From the NCBI GenBank assembly GCA_963691655.1, contig OY829326.1, forward strand, positions 10,528,878 through 10,592,877: a stretch of DNA of 64,000 nucleotides, read 5' to 3'. The stretch comes from Toxonevra muliebris (lineage: Eukaryota > Arthropoda > Insecta > Diptera > Pallopteridae). Shown here one piece after another: positions 37,138 to 49,486 of the stretch. The position numbers and the translations under genes were made by a program. Numbering within the stretch: position 1 is the stretch's first letter; every line of letters starts with the position of its first letter. The notes below the pieces were generated by a model that searched no databases, was not told the origin of the DNA, and worked only from the letters and a program-made list of their open reading frames with translations.

Positions 37138-39964
37138 TTAATTTTTTTGAGGGTGGCAAACCAGTTATATCCAATAGTCTTATATTTACCTAATAGTTTT
37201 CAATTTTTTTATTATTTTGGCCTTTTATTTTACCAGTTCACGACTGCTTGTCGCTAGAGCAGAAATAATTTAGGAATCTTTATAAAATACATTAAGGCTA
37301 ATTTTTTAGGGAGGGTAGCGCCAGCTTTTTTCCCTGAGGCATCTTAATGTAATTGCATATGAATGTAGTATATCCACAACCATAATGAGTTCTCAAAGAA
37401 CAATATTTCATAGAGAACTCCACAAATGGAAGAAAATAACCATCAAAATTTCCTAATTATAACTCGGGCTCTACGTCACTGGTTTTTTGTTAGTCCAAAA
37501 AGTAAAGTTTTTTAAATTAAAAAATGTGCTTCATTTATCGAATATTAGAATAACGTTCCTGTTCAAGAGCCAACGATTCTCCTTATCGGAAAATATCGGC
37601 AAGATCCTCGCCCATCTCTTTCTTTGACAATCTGCTTATCACTTTCATTCTTACGATACTGACGAGTCCATACCCGGGCATACCATTGGTAATATACAAG
37701 CACAAAACTCAAACTGTGATCTTCGGCTACGCAAAGGCAAGATGGCCAAGGTATAATGTCAAGCGCTCTGTGAAGCTAACATCATTACTAACTAGTCATT
37801 GCTTAGAGGCTTAAACGCCTCTATACACCCTCAAATAACTTCCTGAGGATCTATAAATATGTAAAGGAAAAGGAATCCAGTTGTCATTGTCACTGCTAGG
37901 AAAAATAATTTGGGACAATACTTTTACAATGACTTGTCTAACTTGGATCATTTGATATAGAGGACCTACTCAAATACATTTTCAAGTGTTACTGGCTTCA
38001 GTATTCAGTTTTTTTTTAATGGTAAGGGATGAACATGCATGTGGTATCAAAACAAGCCGTTTTTCGATATAAGTGTGTCTTGATGGAGAGCCACTAATTG
38101 GATGTTATTGCAAATTTAGTTTCCATACATTCCATTCATTAGTCATACATTGAGCTTGAACATTCCCTTTTAGGGTTAACAGAGAGAATGATTAAAGATT
38201 CTATTCAAAAACTGACCCTAAGATCGTTACCATACAAAACTGTAATAAACAGTACATTTTTCTTCACCAGTGATCATTGAATAAGAAATTTAATTTAATA
38301 CCTGGACTCGATTCTTAAAAATCAAAGCTCGCTATGTATCTATATAAACTAAAGAGAAGCCAAAAGACTGGAACAAAGTAGATCCGAATGTTGACTATTG
38401 TTTCTTCTTGTAACCAAATCTTGAACTCTTCATATCATACTTCTTCAGAGACATATTCGATCTGCCTGATTTTTGGTGCTCGCCCATGGAATTGCCTTCA
38501 TTGCGGCTTGGGTTGCCCGCATAACTTATTATCTTGAAAGTTCGAATAGCGTATTTCATAAAAAGTTCAGATCCAAACCATTTTTTTTTTTTTTTTTTTT
38601 TTTTTGACCAAATATGAGACACTAATCCCCTAAACATTTTTGAAAAATCACTTGTAGTGAGCTGCTTGGTGGTGTGGTTCTTGCTTCAACTTCGTTCTTA
38701 ATTGCTTTCGTTAACGTTAATAATGGACTCACGGAATGTTCTTCATTTTTGTTATTAAATTGGTGGAAGTGAAAAACGCGTTTAAAAAAAAAAAATATTG
38801 AAATGAAGCCGCCTTTAAATCATTAAAATAAAACCTTTTTCTAACCTAAGGCAAGCTTAATAACTTTTTTAAATAAAACAACATATAGGATATAGGCAAG
38901 TAGCAGTCACAGCTAAATCAAGATCAGTTTCAAGTAATCGGACATCGAAAAAAGTTAAATGATACATTTATTTTTGTTTCTTTATTACTTGTATTTCTTT
39001 TAATTAATTATAGCTTTGTTCAAAATCTTATCATTGAATTTCATTTCATATGAATTTTTATGCTATAACAAAAATTCCACATTTTTTGTTTTGTCATTTA
39101 TTCATTGTATAAGTAAATCTTTTCATTATTTTTTATTTTCACATTTTTTAGAGAAGATAGCATTGAAATTAGTAGATAATTCTCGGTTTCACATGAATGA
39201 TTTTCTTCAATTCGACTTCAATTAATTTACAAACCGCATTGATTTTTATTATATTCATGAATGTTTTTATTTTTCAGATTTTTGGTTTTGGCTAAAAGTT
39301 TATATTTATTAATTTCAATTTCCTAATACAATGCGATGCATAAATAACAATGAAATTTGCATCAAATATACTGAAGAATGTCAAATTTTGAAGGCAAAAT
39401 TTATTTATCTTATGTAAATTTCATATGGTTTTCTTTTACTAAAATATTATTAAATGTTTAATTATACTCGTACATATACAAACTAAAATAAAGCTAATAA
39501 TTTTGACAAAGTTTTATAAAATAAAGTGTTTTCCCATGTTGAAGAATGTTAAACGTGTGTGTGTTCGTGTATATATATAATTCAGACAGAAAATTTTTAA
39601 ACTCAAGCGTGTAAGAAAAAAGAAGAAATATAAGTGTTTTAAGATATCTTAACATAATCATTGAGAGGAAAGAATGAAGAAAGTTAGTTTTGGTTGAAAC
39701 TTCGGAACTCAACAATAAAAGCTTAAATAGCAATAGACCTAAAAACAATTCACATTTAGCGTATATATGTTCTTGGTTATGCCAACCAATCCAATGTGTG
39801 TGTGTGTATTTATAAACCCAGCGCCCGCTTGCAATCGCGTAAAGCAATTTTTTTTCATAAAGTTCACGATTTCTTAGGTAGCGTAGTTCTAATTAAAATC
39901 CTTAAAAATAGATTCAAAGAACTTTTTCCAGTTTCTTTTTTTTCTCTAAATTAAGGTTGCATTA
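37138..39964. other. Gene-less stretch 3' of MARCH6
   Basis: No exon was recognised. The stretch has a 25-nt poly-T run (38581-38605). A patch at 37560-37860 is less AT-rich and is probably an old repeat. The final few hundred bases before 39965 are the likely 3' UTR of the MARCH6 gene on the minus strand. Confidence 0.45.
38581..38605. repeat. Poly(T) tract
   Basis: 25 consecutive T. It may be the A-tail of a minus-strand retroposed sequence, but nothing recognisable lies next to it. Confidence 0.8.
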
Positions 39965-42900
39965 TTATAACACATCATCGCGCAAAGGATCTTGCACCAG
40001 AATAGGCGGCGCATTCATATGTGCTTCTCGACGACGCCGTTCTAGTTCTTCGTTTTCGATCACATTCAATGGCGGCGCATTTATTTGCGCATCCTGTTGC
40101 TGTTGAGCCTTTTCCTCAGCTTCGGCAGCGGCAGCTGCAGCCGCGGCTGCTTCTTGTTTTCGCTTGCGATGCTCATAGTTGACCAAACGCTGTCCAACTA
40201 AATACTTGTCGACCTTGATTGCAACATATAGCTTTTTGAATTGCTTAATCTCAAAATAGATATACGCTACAACGACTACAATGAGGAAGAATGTTGGATA
40301 GACGACACGTGATATTTCGAGGCGTGTCACCGGGTTCTTAAAGAAAATCGGTAGGATGGAATGCGCTAAAACATATGGAATGGCTAGCGCTAAACCAAAG
40401 CATGTAATCACGGGAGTAGCCAATTCACGTATGAGGAATTTTAAGTCGATATCACGCAGTCCGTCACGATATGCGCGCTCTAGAGCCCGTTTCAGATGCC
40501 AATCTGGCCCCATTAGAGTGAGTGCTATAGCGATTTTTGTGTAAAGCACACCGAGTGCCCAATCCTGCCAGAGAAAATGTATGGGCGTTTGATAAAACGG
40601 CACACGTAATGGTATGACAACAACTAATTCAAGTAGCAAACCAAATAGCAACGGTATAACACCCAGCATTAACACAAAGATGAGCACGGGTAGTGCATAA
40701 GAGGCACCCACGCGCAACCATTGTTTTAGTTTGTCTATAACAGCGGCGCGTCCTTGCGGCAATAAGTTGACAGCGATCGCAATGCCACGCGATATAATCC
40801 AACAGAGATAAGTGCCCAGCGCGGCAGTGTACAGTTCATGCGGACGCGGCGATACTTCGGGATTCTGTACTACTTGATTCGTAATATGCCCACCAACAGA
40901 CCACAAAGCCATCACTTGGCGACCAATCCACACGGGTACAGTGAGCGTAACGAGCGAAGCAACTACCAACGATACACAAATAAAGAAAAGTAGACCACAG
41001 AGACGTAGAGGGAAGAATGTTGGCTTATCGTAGGGTTGAAAACTAACGGGCACGTCGCGTTGTACAATAGCCTGATGTACAGCTCCTAAGTTACGTTCAG
41101 CCTGTGGTGGTGGTGGCGGCGGCGGTCTTGCTTGTGGGGCCACTGGTGCTGGTGCAGGATCTTGTATTTGTGCAACAGCCGCAATGGCTTCTAACCACGG
41201 GTCTGCTGGTGGTGGTTGTTGTGGATTATTATCAACATTTGGCGGTGCTTCGGCAGCGCCATTTGCCGCTGCTGCAGGTGGTTCAGAGCCTAGCAAATAA
41301 CTACGTATGCCCAGCACCCAAGAAACACACACACACCAAATGCGCAGCAGCCCTTTAAGCCAGATGCGTGTGTGCGATTGTTCGAAGAATCCAGGAAGTA
41401 TAATCTGGTGGAAATAGAAATGTAAAACTATTTAAGGTGTTCAATTAATGGTTTATTTACCTGCAACAGCAACAATTGTAGACTCAATTCATTGACTTCG
41501 GAATCACCGGACAAAGTGTAGGGCAGAAATGAAGACCAAATTGTTTTTAGAATGCGAATCGGAAGCCAAAGCATCAATAGAACAGCCGACCCAAAAATTA
41601 TAGCAGAAGCGATGAGACGACGGACATGACGAAGAATTGGCAGATGAATCATTTCCTGTAAAAACAGATATAGTATATAAAGTTGATTATGTACTAAGGA
41701 ATAGATTTTATATGCTATACCTGTATTGGACTGAAATCGGGATCGTTTAGATTGCGCAGGAACCACAGCACACCTGGGCGTAGTACTTCACGTAGTAACG
41801 AGATGAATGCAGCAAAGTAATAGACATACACCATGCCAAACATCCAGTGTACGAATAATGATGTACCTGGTGCAGCCTTAAAACTAACCTTACGATCCTT
41901 AATGCTTGCATCGAATAGCGGCAGCGAGCAAATGTCTAGCCACCAGCCGCACACCAATGGTAACACTCCAATCTCAACGACCGAGAGCAGTGAAACTTTT
42001 ACCACAATATAACAGAGCCCGATAAGCCAGCGAATGCGACGCATGCGAAATATGCGCGCAAAGAAATGCAGAATAACGAGCGTCAGGCCAATAAAGCAAT
42101 AGCCGAAAAGCGTCGTTATTAGACCATGGAAATGTAGCAGTGGCTTCTCTGGTTGCAGCAAGTCCAATGAGCTCAATATAAAATTACCAATGCAATAAGG
42201 GCAGAAGGCAAATGTGAAGATGAACATTGTGTTGAGCGAGATAATCCAAAAGACATGCTCCAAAAATACCAACGAACCATCAAGCCCGAGCAAACGCTCC
42301 CATGTGAGCTCCTCTGCAGCGCGATCCCATTCCATGGGATTCCAGTTTGGCTCATCGTTGTCATTTTCATTATCTACAGCGGCCGCGGCAGCAGGGGCAG
42401 CTCCAGCAGCTGCGGCAGCTTGAGCGCCTGCTGCATCGACAGCAGCGTTGTTGTTTTCATTATTGTTACCGCCGCCAGCAACACCATCACCTAACAACGG
42501 TAGATGTGGGCCGAATTCCAACGCTTCTTCACCTTCGTGCTCGGCGGGATCGGCTGCAGCAGGTGCCGCATTATTCATAGGCACATCTTGCGGTGCATCA
42601 CCATTGTTGTTATCATCGTTGGCAGGAACGGCAGCTTCCGCAGCACCTTCAACTTCATCTGCAGCCGCTTCTCCTCTGGCAGCCGGCAGATCACCAACCA
42701 CTTCCACTGCTACTGCCGGTTGCTCGTCACCATCATTTACTGCCGCCGGAGCATCATCTCTCTCCAACCAATCTGGACCACCGCCATGTAAAATTTGCTC
42801 ACGTAACCATACCAACCCAATAAAGGATAGCAACGTGCACGTGACAACAAAGCAGCCGCGAAAAGCGTCAGAGGCCAAGTTCTCAGTGGAGAAAACATCG

Positions 42901-43295
42901 AACGGCAGTGATAGAATCATATCGAAAGTCGAAGCCCGGAAAAGATAGCGATACGTGCGATAAGCAGACAATGGCACTACACCAAACCATGCCAAGCCAA
43001 CGAGCGAGTAATGAAACCACGACTTAGCTGCTTTGCCAACAGCAGAAAGCAATCCACCAGCAACATCACGCAGTGGCAGCACACGCGGCATATCCGGCGA
43101 GTAGATGGGCTGGAAACTAAAACGGTGCCCGCATAGTTCACAGTATTCTTTATGCGAATAACGCATCCATTGCATCAGGCAATCCTGGTGTATGTACTTG
43201 ATGCTGCCCGTGCAGATGCATGGATAGAACAGCGGTCGATCGGACTGCGCTTCGCAGCGGCAAACGCGGCAGATATCTTGTGAAAGATCATCCAT
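39965..43295 (-). CDS. MARCHF6: E3 ubiquitin ligase MARCH6/Doa10
   Basis: ER-membrane RING-CH ligase that ubiquitinates misfolded and regulated ER proteins (ERAD-C, sterol enzymes). Three exons join in phase 0: 43295-41721, 41655-41461 and 41404-39965, with introns of 65 and 56 bp. The protein has 1069 residues. Residues 9-55 form the C4HC3 RING-CH finger (C9, C12, C26, C28, H36, C39, C52, C55). An Ala/Asn/Asp-rich stretch (about 180-310) separates early membrane segments from the conserved TEB4-Doa10 domain (GVLPLVCGWWLDICSLPLFD to LLREVLRPGVLWFLRNLNDP), which crosses the first intron. A Pro/Ala linker in exon 3 precedes FQPYDKPTFFPLR and more membrane helices. The conserved C-terminal element YLVGQRLVNYE is present, followed by an unusual tail of about 65 residues (poly-Ala, Gln-rich). 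The family is longer here than in mammals (about 910). The identification is secure. Confidence 0.95.
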
Positions 43296-44691
43296 ACTGA
43301 AGGATGCCGTCGGTAATTTATTCCATCACAAGTTAATAAAATTAGTTGCTTGGAATATTTTTTATTCAACTTGCAGTTTTTCACTGGCACACGTCAATTT
43401 TCCTTTGCGTTGTGTGTGAGCTTAGCTTTGATTCTATTCTTTTTGTCAATTGTTCCTTGTTTTCTTTTTGCACTTTTGCTTATTGACCTTCTTTCTTTTC
43501 GTTTTTGCGTGCTTAGGCAGAAGCTTTTTAGTGCTGCTATAAATTGCCTTCTCTTACTTTTTTAGGGTATTTTTTACTTACTATTGAAAAATTAATTCTT
43601 TTTGCATAAATTTTCACAAATTTTTGTAATTTTTGTATAATTAGCGCTGTAAATTTTAATATTTTACTTGCGTGTGAATATGATTTCGATTGAGCAGCTG
43701 CAATTTTTCAGAATGACCAACTTAACGAAAAAAATATATATATTTGACAGCAATAATCGAAAAGAATGAAAGAGATGTAGTGCTAATAACATGGTTGTAT
43801 TCTAATGACGACGAACTCACTGCAACTTTAAAAATTCAAGTTAGTTTCCAACGTTTTACTTTCTTTTCTGCATATCAAGGTATGTACGCACAGACGCGGT
43901 ATCGCAGCTACAGAAGTTATGAAAACGCAACACATTATTTTATATGAGCAGCCACACACAGGCGCGTAACTGTCGCAGAGCGTTTTTCAACTTAACTATT
44001 TTTTTGTCGAGCTGAAGACGCAGCTCAATGCATTATTACTTCGATTTTTTTCTTCTTCTTCATCTTTTTCTTTTATTTCTTTTGTGATAGGAAATATTTT
44101 CAACAAAAAAATTATTAAAAATGTTATATAGAAAATGTGTAGAAACATCGGATTTTATTTTATTTTGTGGCAAAAAGATTTAAAATATTTAGGAAAAAAG
44201 AATGTCCGATCAATAACAATTTTGACAACAATTGCCAGTGCTCAGTGAACAAATTGAAAATTATTAATTACTTTAATAAAAAATTTTACATCATCCTTCT
44301 GAATTACTTATAGGAAAGTTTGACTCTGTTATTAATTTATAAAATTACATTCAGAAAGAAATGTGCAATAAATTTGTAGTGTTTCTCTATAGCACAAGTT
44401 TTCTGCATCCCAAAACATTTCCATATGCCAAAAAAAAAGTACCTTAAAATAAAAGCTGTGAAAAGTTTACTCAACACTGGAAAAAATATTTATAAATATC
44501 ATATGTTGGTCTTTTTTACTCATTTACAATTAGAAAATATTGGAAAATATCAGAAAAATTTGGTAATTTGTTAGAATCAGTCGCATTAATTTTGCTGGAT
44601 TCTACTCAGTATTTTTTTTTATTCTAGAACAAATTTTATGTGCAGCTTTGGCATTTAACTCAACTGTGAAAAAGAAAATTACGAAAACAAA
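43296..44691. promoter_or_regulatory. Divergent promoter region MARCH6/thioredoxin
   Basis: 1.4 kb between two start codons facing away from each other. It should hold both 5' UTRs and promoters. No TATA box is assigned with confidence. A pyrimidine tract and TAG at about 44610-44626 could be an acceptor for a non-coding leader exon of the thioredoxin gene. Confidence 0.4.
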
Positions 44692-45198
44692 ATGTTTCTT
44701 CCACAATTACGTTTCGCTGCCGGCCGTCAATTAGCCGCTGGATCATTGTCCGCATCACAATTACGTTTGTTAACCACAGGAGTAGTGCGGCGGGAAATCT
44801 TCAAAGTGCAGAGCCAAGAAGACTTCGACCAAAAAGTGAAGAAAAGCGATAAACCAGTAATTGTGGATTTTTTCGCAACGTGAGAGCATTATATAACTTT
44901 TTGTTTACGATTATTTCACCGCCTACTTTTGTGTTATGCTTTTTATTTCAGCTGGTGCAATCCCTGTAAAATGCTAACTCCTCGCATTGAGACAATTGTC
45001 GGTGAAAGAGCGGGTGCCATCAAATTGGCCAAAGTTGATATTGACGAGCACAGCGAATTGGCATTAGATTATGATGTTGGTGCTGTGCCCGTTTTGCTAG
45101 TGATGAAAGATGGGAAAGTGATTGGTCGGTCTATTGGCCTACAAGATACTGACAAAATTCGCGCATGGATTGATAAGTCTTGTAAGGAGTCCAATTAG
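44692..45198 (+). CDS. Mitochondrial thioredoxin (Trx2-type)
   Basis: Two exons, 44692-44879 and 44952-45198, are joined across a 72-bp intron (gtgag...ttcag) in phase 2, giving 144 residues. Residues 1-30 are rich in Arg, Ala, Leu and Ser without acids (MFLPQLRFAAGRQLAAGS...), a typical mitochondrial presequence. The thioredoxin fold follows, with VIVDFFATWCNPCKML at about 56-71. The redox pair is C65/C68 in WCNPC rather than the textbook WCGPC. The KVDIDEH strand and the cis-proline motif AVPVL come later. It is the electron donor to peroxiredoxins in the matrix. I recall the Drosophila counterpart as CG8993. It is divergent from MARCH6 and convergent with mRpL23. Confidence 0.93.
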
Positions 45199-45381
45199 GC
45201 TACCAATGCACATATGTGATTCCCTCTCGAGTGAGATGAATATAAAAGATGAAACTTTAAGTTTCGTAGATACAAAAAAAGTTTGAATGAAAATTTTAGT
45301 TTTGAACAATTGCGGACGCATAAAATTGAAATTATAGTTTAGTACGAAATTGTTATATATCGTTATTTTTTTTTATTTAAA

Positions 45382-45387
45382 AATAAA
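45382..45387 (+). terminator. Poly(A) signal of the thioredoxin gene
   Basis: AATAAA lies 184 bp past the stop codon; a second AATAAA is at 45512-45517. Confidence 0.5.
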
Positions 45388-45855
45388 AAAGAAATGCTTT
45401 AAAAAAAATAGAATTTATGACAAAAACGAACTGTTGTTTGTCAAACTTTGAAATACCGCAGTTAAAATTATGTATCTATATTGAAAAAATGGACGTTGTC
45501 TTGAAACGAATAATAAAATATGCAACGTTTATTTATGCTTGTTTCAATTTCAGTAATGAATGGCTAATGACATGTGGCATTGTAACGTGTTGTTGAGCTT
45601 GCTGGAACTACAAAAGAGGACATTTAGATTATAGCCTACCTGGCATGAGCTCAACACAGTATATTTCCTTGGTAGCCCAGAAAAACTCAGATATTTAATT
45701 TGCGCTTAGTAAATTAAAGGTTAGAAATTTGCTAGTTCTTCCGAATCCGCGAAGAATTAATTACCTACTTTTTTAAGATTGAAACATTCACTATTATCAC
45801 TCATGATTATACTTTAATAATAGTTCTTGACATTTATCAAAACAAATAATAATTC

Positions 45856-46381
45856 CTAAATTGAATACCAGCCCGGTGTACCAGGACGTTTTTTATTGCG
45901 TTCCAGGAAATTTTTGAAACCTTTCTTTGACTCATCCAAAGCTTTTTCATCATTATCTTTTGTTTCCTGTTTCTTTTCGAACATCTCGGGAAAAGTGAAT
46001 ACGGTTTCCTTAGGCTGAAAATATAAAGATAGTTTTTTTTTTTTCCTTAATTATGAATGTTCCAATATTTCGCCATTGCACACTTACTAATGTTACATAA
46101 GCCAATTTCACATCAGCATCTTTAGTAACATATCCCAAAGTTTGATCGCGTTTTGTTGGGCCAAGTTCGATACGTGTACGCACATCTATCACAGGAATCT
46201 TGTAGATCTTTTCCAAATAGTTTTTCACATCGTATTTTGTCATTTGCATAGACACAGAGAATGTGGCTACATTTTTTGGTTGCTCTTCGGCCGGTCGTAT
46301 CAGTTTCATCCAGAAATTAGGCAGAAAAATGCGCAGTTGTGGATTGCCACGTTGATAGATGGGATACCAGCGTGTTGACAT
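45856..46381 (-). CDS. mRpL23: Mitochondrial ribosomal protein uL23m
   Basis: Exon 1 (46381-46088) encodes 98 residues. A 73-bp intron (donor gtaagt, acceptor ttttcag) separates it from exon 2 (46014-45856), which adds 52 residues in phase 0, for 150 in total. The start MSTRWYPIYQRGNPQLRIFLPNFW and the block KYDVKNYLEKIYKIPVIDVRTRI are the recognisable uL23 family core, which binds 23S-type rRNA near the polypeptide exit tunnel. The C-terminus GTPGWYSI is typical of metazoan mitochondrial L23. Reading through the donor gives a false frame (VSVQW...), which is why the intron must be removed. The start codon lies 296 bp from that of NOM1, head to head. The length equals what I recall for Drosophila mRpL23. 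Confidence 0.94.
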
Positions 46382-46677
46382 TGTGTTTTTAAATAATTTT
46401 ATTTCAAGTTTCCGTTTATTTGGTATATTTATTAAATTGGATGGTTGTTTTTAAATTGATTAAATGTTTCTGAACGAACAGCTGTTTAACTGTCATATTC
46501 TACGATGTGGATTGTGGAATCTAGTATAACCCACCTATTTTCTGTTTTGTTTAAGCTATTTCTGCGCAATAAGCACGTGCTGAGAAGAAATGTCAATGAT
46601 TGTACAGAAGAACTTTTATTAACTCGTATTCAATTATTTAAATAGAATTTATCTTTTCAAAAGAAAGTGCAAGCAAA
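46382..46677. promoter_or_regulatory. Bidirectional promoter mRpL23/NOM1
   Basis: 296 bp separate the two divergent start codons, so both leaders and core promoters must fit here. No TATA box is evident. A shared promoter for a mitoribosomal and a nucleolar ribosome-biogenesis gene would fit co-regulation with growth, but that is inference. Confidence 0.5.
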
Positions 46678-49280
46678 ATGACTAAAACAACAAGTAAGAA
46701 GAAAACGAAAGTCAAAGTTGCCTCGGTAAAAAAATTAACCCGGAAGGAGCTGCGTAAACAAAAGCAGACGCAAAAAATGGAGAATAAACGTCTCTTCTTT
46801 TCCAGCAAAACCAAAGGTGCGCAGATACTCGCAGCAGCAAAGGAAGAACAGAAACAGCGCCAACAAAATGTAAAAAAACCAAGAAAAAAATCTAAAACAA
46901 AAAAATCACCTGAGGATATTCCAATTGAAGAGCTACTTTCTGGCAAAATATACTCGGACGATGATGAATCAATTGCTTCAGATTTCTCGGATGATGAAGT
47001 TGATGCGCGTATGCCGGCGCATATAAGTAGTAAACAATCAAAGCAACCACCGGCGAAAAAAATTAAGCAACAACCAGCAGATCGTCCGGATGCTGCAGAG
47101 GCCCACCGACGCGAATTGCAGCGCCAAAAACAATTGGAAAAGGAATCGCGCAAACAACGTGTCAAACAGCTAAAGATAGAGAACGAAGAAGAAGACAAAA
47201 TGATTAAACGTCTGGAAAAGAAACTAAAGTTGAATAAGACCAAGGATAAAAATCGCTTAGTGCGTAAAATGTTTAATGATGGCTTGGACTATGCGTTGGA
47301 GTTTTGTCTAGACGATGAAGCGGAGCGAGAGAAACGTGAATTGAAAGACAGACTCAAAACGCAACAACAAGAACAGGAAAATAAAGACGGATGGAGTGAT
47401 GAAAATAGCGGTAGTGAAGGATTTGGAGATGAAGATGACGGTCTTGATAATATTGTGAGTGATTTTGATGATAAAGACAGTAATGGATTCGATGGCGAAG
47501 CAGCCGATGAAAAAGTTTCTGAGGAAATGGATGAGCAAGAGATAAGTGAACAATGTATGTTTTATAAACTTGTTTTGCAAACTTTTATTAAAATTTTATT
47601 TTCTGTATAGTTAAAGAAGACATTTATGGACGGAAACGTGATAAAGATGGCAAAGTAGTGTCAGGGAATGCTTCCACGGACGTTGCGCAAACAGAAAAAT
47701 ACATACCACCGCATCAACGTGCATTGCTTGCCGCACAAGGTGATGATAAACAAGCGGAAATTATTGAACGACTGCGTAAAAATTGCAAAGGGCTGCTGAA
47801 TCGTCTATCAGAAGCAAATCTGCATAAAATTTCAACCGGTGTCGAAGATCTTTATATGAAAAACTCGCGTAATAATATGAATGAAACACTCACAACGCTT
47901 TTGAATGAGGCACTCATTGGTCGGACGATGGCTAATGAGCGTATGGTACAAGAGCATATGGTGCTATTGGCATATCTGCATGCACACATTGGTAATGAAA
48001 TTGGTGCGCACTTTTTGCAAACTTACATTGAACATTTTAATAAATATGTCAATGACATACAGTCCTTGGCAGTGGAAGATAAACGCCTGAATAATCTAGT
48101 ATTGGTACTATCGTATTTATATATATTCAAGATTTATGAGCATCGCTTACTACTCGAGATTATAGGAAAATTGGCAGACAATCTATGCGAAAAATCAATA
48201 GAGTGCATGCTGTTAATCTTTCAGTCGGTTGGATTCAAGTTGCGGAAAGATGATCCTCTTGCATTTAAAAAAATGATGTTAGACGTACAAAAAAAAATCG
48301 CTGAAGCACCTCTCGAAATGAAAGAAAACTTACGATTGAAATTCATGGTAGACATTCTGAATGCGGTCAAGAATAACAACATCAATAAAATACCACAATT
48401 TGATCCTGAATTAGCAGAGAATCTACGTAAACGTTTAAAGGCCATGCTGCGAAATGATAAATACGTTATAACGCTAAATATAACGATGGAAGATTTGTTG
48501 CGTGCAGATCAAGTTGGCAAATGGTGGGTGGTTGGCTCAGCATGGAGTGGTAATATAAATGATTTGGCTGCAGCTGCCAAAGATGGCAAAAACGATGAAA
48601 ATACTGCGAATCAGCGTTTTTCCGAGAAACTTTTAACGCTGGCCAAACAACAAAAAATGAACACTGAAGACCGACGCAACATTTTCTGCATTATTATGAG
48701 CGCTGAAGATTATGTTGATGCATTCGAAAAGATATTACATCTATCGCTGAAGGATCAGCGTACAATAGCCTATGTCATCATACACTGCTGTATCAATGAA
48801 AAGCTTTCCAATCCATATTATTCTCATTTAGCATTAAAATTCTGCAATTATAATCGAAAATTTCAACTTGCTTTTCAATTTGCATCATGGGATCGTATTA
48901 ATGAGATTGAATCCTTGAATAAGCAACAAATTAAGAACTTAGCCAAATTTCTGCAGCATTTAATAATAAATGGTGGCTTAAACTTATCTATTTTGAAGGT
49001 AGTCGATTTCGTTCGGCTCGATAAATTGAGCTTTTTGTTCATGAAAGAAGTTATTGTTGGATTGTTGTTGGCCAAAGAAGAAAATGAAATATATAAAACA
49101 TTTGAGCGTGTGGCGAAAAATTCAAAGTTGAATCAATTTAAGAACAGCATACGGTTGTTTATGCAACACTTTTTGCTGAAGGAAGAAGGCGTAAAATTGA
49201 AACTCGATGAACAACATATGCAGTTGCTGAAGAAACGCGTCGATTATGTGGATAATATTTTAGCTTATCTAGATCTATAG
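46678..49280 (+). CDS. NOM1: Nucleolar MIF4G domain protein 1 (NOM1/Sgd1)
   Basis: Exon 1 (46678-47554) and exon 2 (47611-49280) join in phase 1 across a 56-bp intron (gtatgt...tatag), giving 848 residues, close to human NOM1 (about 860). Residues 1-290 are Lys- and Arg-rich with acidic clusters (DDDESIASDFSDDEVD and the GDEDDGLDN region), typical nucleolar targeting sequence. KYIPPHQRALLAAQ at about 308 opens the MIF4G domain (about 325-530; RLRKNCKGLLNRLSEANL, VLVLSYLYIFKIYEHRL). An MA3 domain follows (about 600-720; RRNIFCIIMSAEDYVDAFEKIL). The family binds eIF4A-type helicases and serves 18S rRNA and 40S maturation. The Drosophila homologue is, I believe, CG9004. It converges on the WKF-domain gene with 206 bp between stop codons. 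Confidence 0.94.
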
Positions 49281-49486
49281 ATCTATAGTTTATACAAAAA
49301 AATTGCGGTGGATTAGTTTAAAAATGTTTTATATTCGATGTATTTTTTAAGACTATGTAAAGTAGTAACAATGTTGAAAAATAATTGCCTAACTCATTTC
49401 AAAAAATATTTACATACAACTTTTCTTGAATTTATTTTTAATTTTGATAATATGAAAAAAAAATTCGTTGCCAAAATAGCAGAGTT
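49281..49486. terminator. Shared 3' region of convergent genes
   Basis: 206 bp lie between the stops of NOM1 (plus) and the WKF gene (minus). TTTATT at 49431-49436 is an AATAAA poly(A) signal for the minus-strand gene. No canonical signal for NOM1 is clear here. The two 3' UTRs probably overlap. Confidence 0.5.

Noticed and set aside
38395..38637. 80-codon minus-strand frame with a Lys run
   Set aside because: The Lys run is the 25-nt poly-T tract read in antisense; the rest resembles nothing and lacks gene context.
42448..42948. Long plus-strand frame of 166 codons
   Set aside because: It is the antisense shadow of the MARCH6 first exon; its Ala/Ser/Thr richness reflects the Ala-rich stretch on the other strand.
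46638..47243. Minus-strand frame of 201 codons
   Set aside because: Antisense shadow of the Lys/Glu/Ser-rich NOM1 first exon, reading as Phe/Ser/Leu repeats.
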